Both the position numbers and the translations under genes were made by a program. Below are positions 5,472-7,966 of a stretch of DNA of 7,966 bases, one piece after another. The stretch comes from Betaproteobacteria bacterium (GTDB lineage Bacteria > Pseudomonadota > Gammaproteobacteria > Burkholderiales > Burkholderiaceae): contig JAATGO010000197.1 in NCBI GenBank assembly GCA_015654605.1, positions 1-7,966 of the forward strand, given 5' to 3'. Numbering within the stretch: the first letter of the stretch is position 1; every line of letters begins with the position of its first letter. The notes under the pieces were generated by a model that saw nothing but the letters and a program-made list of their open reading frames with translations, made no database searches and was not told the origin of the DNA.

Positions 5472-5927
5472 CTAACGCCTCGGGTGTACATGCATGTGCC
5501 CGATCTGCCCATATTTATCCGTTTTTACATCAACAGGAATAATATGGACATAACCATGACGCACACCAGTTTGGGAAATAATGGCATCAGCACAAGCGCG
5601 CACCTGCTCCATTTTGCCACGTAGAATGACCGTCTCCATGCAATTATCATGATCCAGATGCACATGCTGCGACGTAACAGCAACATCATGATGGCCATGT
5701 TGCATCTGTGTCAGCCGATTTGCCAACTGGCGTTCATGATGGTCATAGACATAGCTTAATGCCGCCACACACCACTTGGCTTTCCCGCTATCGATATCAA
5801 CTTCGCCCAACTCCTTGCGTACCAGATCCCGAAATGCCTCGGAACGATTCACATATCCCTTGCGTTCCACCAACAAATCAAAGGCATCGGCTAAATCATC
5901 ATCAACAGAAATTGTCAGGCGCCGCAT
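5472..5927 (-). CDS. nikR: Nickel-responsive transcriptional regulator NikR
   Basis: A 151-residue ribbon-helix-helix repressor with a C-terminal ACT-like nickel-binding domain; it acts as a tetramer on DNA. Residues 1-45 form the DNA-binding part (RLTISVDDDLADAFD, then RSEAFRDLVRK). The high-affinity nickel ligands of E. coli NikR (His76, His87, His89, Cys95) match His77 in QHGHHD, His88 and His90 in QHVHLDHDNC, and Cys96. GVRHGYVHIIPVD ends the core. The protein is about 18 residues longer than the 133-residue E. coli one, with a tail containing HMHVHPRR (His144, His146, His148), which could be an additional metal-binding site. No nickel permease, urease or hydrogenase gene is visible nearby, so its targets lie elsewhere, apart from possible self-control through repeats just upstream. 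The ATG at 5927 gives the conserved MRRLTIS start; the ribosome site is weak. Confidence 0.95.
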   Translation of the reverse strand: MRRLTISVDDDLADAFDLLVERKGYVNRSEAFRDLVRKELGEVDIDSGKAKWCVAALSYVYDHHERQLANRLTQMQHGHHDVAVTSQHVHLDHDNCMETVILRGKMEQVRACADAIISQTGVRHGYVHIIPVDVKTDKYGQIGHMHVHPRR

Positions 5928-5932
5928 AATTC

Positions 5933-5951
5933 AACTTTATCGATAAAAGTT
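5933..5951. promoter_or_regulatory. Imperfect palindrome just upstream of nikR
   Basis: AACTTTATCGATAAAAGTT has a perfect TATCGATA core (5938-5945) and AACTT/AAGTT arms offset by one base. It lies 6-24 bp before the nikR ATG and over the predicted transcription start, where a repressor operator would be placed. It does not resemble the E. coli GTATGA-N16-TCATAC nik site. Self-repression by NikR is inference. Confidence 0.35.
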
Positions 5952-5978
5952 ATCATGTTGATTTCGTGAATTTATCAA
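5949..5978 (-). promoter_or_regulatory. nikR: Candidate nikR promoter
   Basis: On the minus strand TTGATA (5978-5973) is a good -35, with GATAAC (5954-5949) as a -10 at an 18-bp spacing. This gives a transcript starting near 5941, about 14 nt before nikR. The -35 is part of the upstream tandem repeat, so a protein bound there would compete with RNA polymerase. Confidence 0.35.
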
Positions 5979-5994
5979 TAGAATATCAATAGAA
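5973..5994. repeat. Perfect tandem 11-bp repeat upstream of nikR
   Basis: TATCAATAGAA occurs twice back to back (5973-5983, 5984-5994), ending 1 bp before the M20 stop codon. TATCA also occurs at 5951, exactly 22 bp before the first copy, so the three TATCA words sit on one helix face. This could be a phased binding site or a small slippage duplication. Confidence 0.6.
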
Positions 5995-5995
5995 G

Positions 5996-7246
5996 TTACG
6001 AACGTTGCTCATTCCCCAGAAAATCCAATAAAGTCATCGCAACGACTTTAGTCGCATTCCGCAAATCTTCCAGAACCAGATTTTCATCGGCCTGCTTGGC
6101 ATTGGATTCCATCAGTGTGCGTGGGCCAGCGCCATACAACACGACTGGAATCCCATGCTCACCATATAGGCGTGCATCGGTATATAACGCTGTTCCATTA
6201 GCAGGCAAATCTTCTCCCATGACCTTGCGTGCATTTTTCTGCAAACTGTTGACCAGTCTTTCGTGTCCGGGCAAGGGACGCAATGCACGTGCCAGCAACA
6301 ACCGTCGTATCTCTACGCGAATGCCTGGTCGCCCTGCCACCGCACCTTCAATCAAGGCACGCACCTCGGCTTCCACCTGTTCCGGATCTTCTTCTGGAAT
6401 CATGCGACGATCCATTTTCAATATCACCTTCCCTGGCACCACATTGGTATTGGTACCGCCATCAATGCGTCCCACAATCATGGTTGGATGAGTGATACCT
6501 GGAATAGTGGAACTGATCTTTTTCAAAGCAGGAACCGCCGCATAAATTGCTTGCAAAATCGCCGTCGCTGCCTGCAACGCATCATGCCCCGTTTCCGGCA
6601 TCGATCCATGTGTCGCTTTACCATGGACGGTCACTTCAAATTGCAGGCAAGCATTGTGGGCAGTCACAACGCTATAACTAAAGCCAGGACCTATCAGAAA
6701 ATCTGGATGTGTCAGTTTTTTTTCCAGTAACCATCCTGGCCCTAATAAACCGCCAAACTCTTCGTCATAGGTAAAATGAAATTCCAATGCCCCATGTAAA
6801 GATACCCCAAGTGCTTCCAGTGCCCGTCCAGCAAATAGATAGGTTGCAAAATCACTTTTTGACACCGCGGCAGCTCGGCCATAAATGCGCCCATCAACGA
6901 TCTCTCCTCCATAGGGATGTTTGCTCCAGCCATCGCCAGGAGGCACAACATCGCCATGTGCATTCAATGCCACGGTCGGCCCTCCGGCAGAATAGACACG
7001 CCGTACAATCAGGTTCGTAATACTTTGCATGCCATAGTCTTGTACCTCCTGCTGTGGTACGGGGTGTTTTTCGGCTTGCCAACCCCAATGCGCAATCAGA
7101 TTCGCTACAGCATCCGCATGCGGTGCATTATTACCAGGAGGAGTATCAGTAGGAATCTGTATGATTTTCTGTAAAAATTCACACTCTTCATCGAAATGCT
7201 GGTCAATCCATGCCGATAAACGATCGGACAATGGCGTATTAGACAT
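5996..7246 (-). CDS. M20-family peptidase/amidohydrolase-like protein with an altered metal site
   Basis: A 416-residue cytoplasmic protein of the ArgE/DapE/CPG2 (M20) fold. The catalytic domain is split by a dimerization (lid) domain at about 200-310, starting CLQFEVTVHGKATHGSMPE. Seen metal-site features are His97-Gly-Asp99 (NAHGDVVP) and Asp161-Glu162-Glu163 (YDEEFGG), the usual general-base Glu followed by a ligand Glu. Differences from canonical M20 enzymes: the bridging Asp of GRGxxD is Val129 (GRAAAVSKSD, with Asp132 three residues on), the later GEP-type Glu is absent from IGPGFSYS, and the C-terminal ligand His appears to be Lys384 in ESNAKQADE. The substrate is unknown; members act on N-acyl amino acids or dipeptides. 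The start at 7246 has GGAG 5 nt upstream. The gene lies 68 bp before nikR on the same strand but is probably separately controlled. Confidence 0.88.
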   Translation of the reverse strand: MSNTPLSDRLSAWIDQHFDEECEFLQKIIQIPTDTPPGNNAPHADAVANLIAHWGWQAEKHPVPQQEVQDYGMQSITNLIVRRVYSAGGPTVALNAHGDVVPPGDGWSKHPYGGEIVDGRIYGRAAAVSKSDFATYLFAGRALEALGVSLHGALEFHFTYDEEFGGLLGPGWLLEKKLTHPDFLIGPGFSYSVVTAHNACLQFEVTVHGKATHGSMPETGHDALQAATAILQAIYAAVPALKKISSTIPGITHPTMIVGRIDGGTNTNVVPGKVILKMDRRMIPEEDPEQVEAEVRALIEGAVAGRPGIRVEIRRLLLARALRPLPGHERLVNSLQKNARKVMGEDLPANGTALYTDARLYGEHGIPVVLYGAGPRTLMESNAKQADENLVLEDLRNATKVVAMTLLDFLGNEQRS

Positions 7247-7457
7247 ACTTGCTCCATCTGTAAAAACTTTGTTATCAACTGGAAAACGCCTTTCCCTCTC
7301 AACACCACGTGAATCTGATCAAAACAACGAGATTGTCATAGGCACGTCTGGATATTGTATGCTATTGGCTCATATGGCAACATATTCCCCTTCATATACT
7401 GCCTTACACTATGCCATGTTGATACAAGCAAAGGTATTCAGCCTGCATAGACGGCAT
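7247..7457. other. Spacer between the 5'-nucleotidase and M20 genes
   Basis: A 211-bp region between two minus-strand genes, so probably holding the end of the nucleotidase transcript and the M20 promoter. Apart from the M20 ribosome site, I see only a small GGAAA/TTTCC inverted repeat near 7281-7295. There is no convincing -35/-10 pair, no strong terminator, and no ORF with protein-like content. Confidence 0.3.
7252..7255 (-). promoter_or_regulatory. Ribosome binding site of the M20 gene
   Basis: On the minus strand GGAG lies 5 nt before the ATG at 7246 and supports that start. Confidence 0.6.
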
Positions 7458-7966
7458 TCACGTCGATGAAGAAGGCGGTTCTCCCTGCTCATTGGCAATG
7501 CCATGAATCACATGTCCCGTTGGCCCTGCTTTGATAGCCGATTCACAGTGCCCGGTCTGGTCATCAAAGAAAAAATCTGGTTCAAATTCCTGCAGAAAAG
7601 GCCCTTTTTCCAAACCACCCAGAAACATTGCTTCATCAACCACAATCCCCCAATGAATCAAGGTTCGTATCGCGCGTTCGTGCGCAGGGGCTGAACGTGC
7701 CGTCACCAATAAGGTTCTGATTTTCACCGGAATATCCTGCCCTGCCGCCTTCTGCAAACTTTGCAATGCCCGTAGAAATGGTAAAAATGGCCCCGGCGGC
7801 AGAGGAGAATGGACATGCTCTTGTTCATGATTCTGAAAGGCTTGCAAGCCATGTTCCTTGTATACACGTTCAGAATCATCACTAAACAGCACGGCATCTC
7901 CATCAAAAGCAATCCGAATTTCATCCAGATGATGCTCAGCAATCTTGATCGATTGAGGATATACGC
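7458..7966 (-). CDS. cN-I type 5'-nucleotidase, C-terminal part (5' end off the window)
   Basis: The frame is open to the right edge, so the start is not in the window; a GTG at 7892 is internal. About 168 residues are visible of an expected 300 or so. The motif IAFDGDAVLFSDDSE near visible residue 20 is the nucleophile region of the cytosolic 5'-nucleotidase (cN-I, PF06189) family, a HAD-like fold that hydrolyses nucleoside monophosphates to nucleosides and phosphate in the cytoplasm. The later LLVTARSAPAHERAIRTL, GGLEKGPFLQEF and FFFDDQTGH segments match the family's remaining phosphate- and magnesium-binding loops. The protein ends in a polar EQGEPPSSST tail with TGA at 7460-7458. Which nucleotide it prefers cannot be told. 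Family identity comes from motif recall and is fairly sure. Confidence 0.88.
   Translation of the reverse strand, partial: VYPQSIKIAEHHLDEIRIAFDGDAVLFSDDSERVYKEHGLQAFQNHEQEHVHSPLPPGPFLPFLRALQSLQKAAGQDIPVKIRTLLVTARSAPAHERAIRTLIHWGIVVDEAMFLGGLEKGPFLQEFEPDFFFDDQTGHCESAIKAGPTGHVIHGIANEQGEPPSSST

Noticed and set aside
6263..6730. 155-residue plus-strand frame inside the M20 gene
   Set aside because: It overlaps well-conserved M20 motifs on the other strand and shows no recognisable domain.
7161..7469. 102-residue plus-strand frame spanning the 7247-7457 spacer
   Set aside because: It overlaps the M20 start and the nucleotidase stop, has no ribosome site I can see and no family likeness.

Overview
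The window looks like a betaproteobacterial chromosome segment of moderate GC (about 47% by hand count over 2221-2340). A short foreign-looking piece is joined at the left edge. The DUF2863-type gene, a folE-BLUF pair, a single-ACT threonine ammonia-lyase, NikR and a cN-I type 5'-nucleotidase together fit Burkholderiales or Nitrosomonadales; I cannot place it more finely. I see no tRNA, rRNA, CRISPR array, insertion sequence or origin.

Layout. Positions 1-312 hold a GC-rich (about 60%) piece of an alphaproteobacterial-style chemotaxis receptor sensor domain. At a GATC site (313-316) it changes abruptly into the C-terminal third of a DHA2-family MFS exporter, in another reading frame, ending at 708. 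This looks like a chimeric join rather than a natural gene. A compact convergent spacer with overlapping hairpins (724-754) follows. Next is a minus-strand operon of folE (1904-1194) and a short BLUF blue-light sensor (1191-766), 2 bp apart. A 286-bp divergent spacer with a possible 51-codon ORF separates folE from a small exported protein (2191-2619, plus). A DUF2863-like protein (4034-2742, minus) converges on it across a hairpin-containing spacer. Divergent from DUF2863 is ilvA (4158-5357, plus), broken by a single in-frame TAA at codon 257 where the frame otherwise continues perfectly. NikR (5927-5472, minus) lies beyond, with a palindrome and a perfect 11-bp tandem repeat just upstream. 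Then come an M20-family peptidase-like protein (7246-5996, minus) with an eroded metal site and the C-terminal half of a cN-I 5'-nucleotidase (7966-7458, minus), cut by the window edge.

How they fit together. Most genes are separate housekeeping or accessory units. The one tight functional pairing is folE with BLUF, a pterin/folate entry enzyme beside an output-less blue-light receptor. NikR has no visible nickel transporter, urease or hydrogenase partner here. I found no defence system or clearly new multi-gene system. The best leads are the chimeric junction, the ilvA nonsense codon, the degenerate M20 metal site, the nikR upstream repeats and the folE-BLUF operon.
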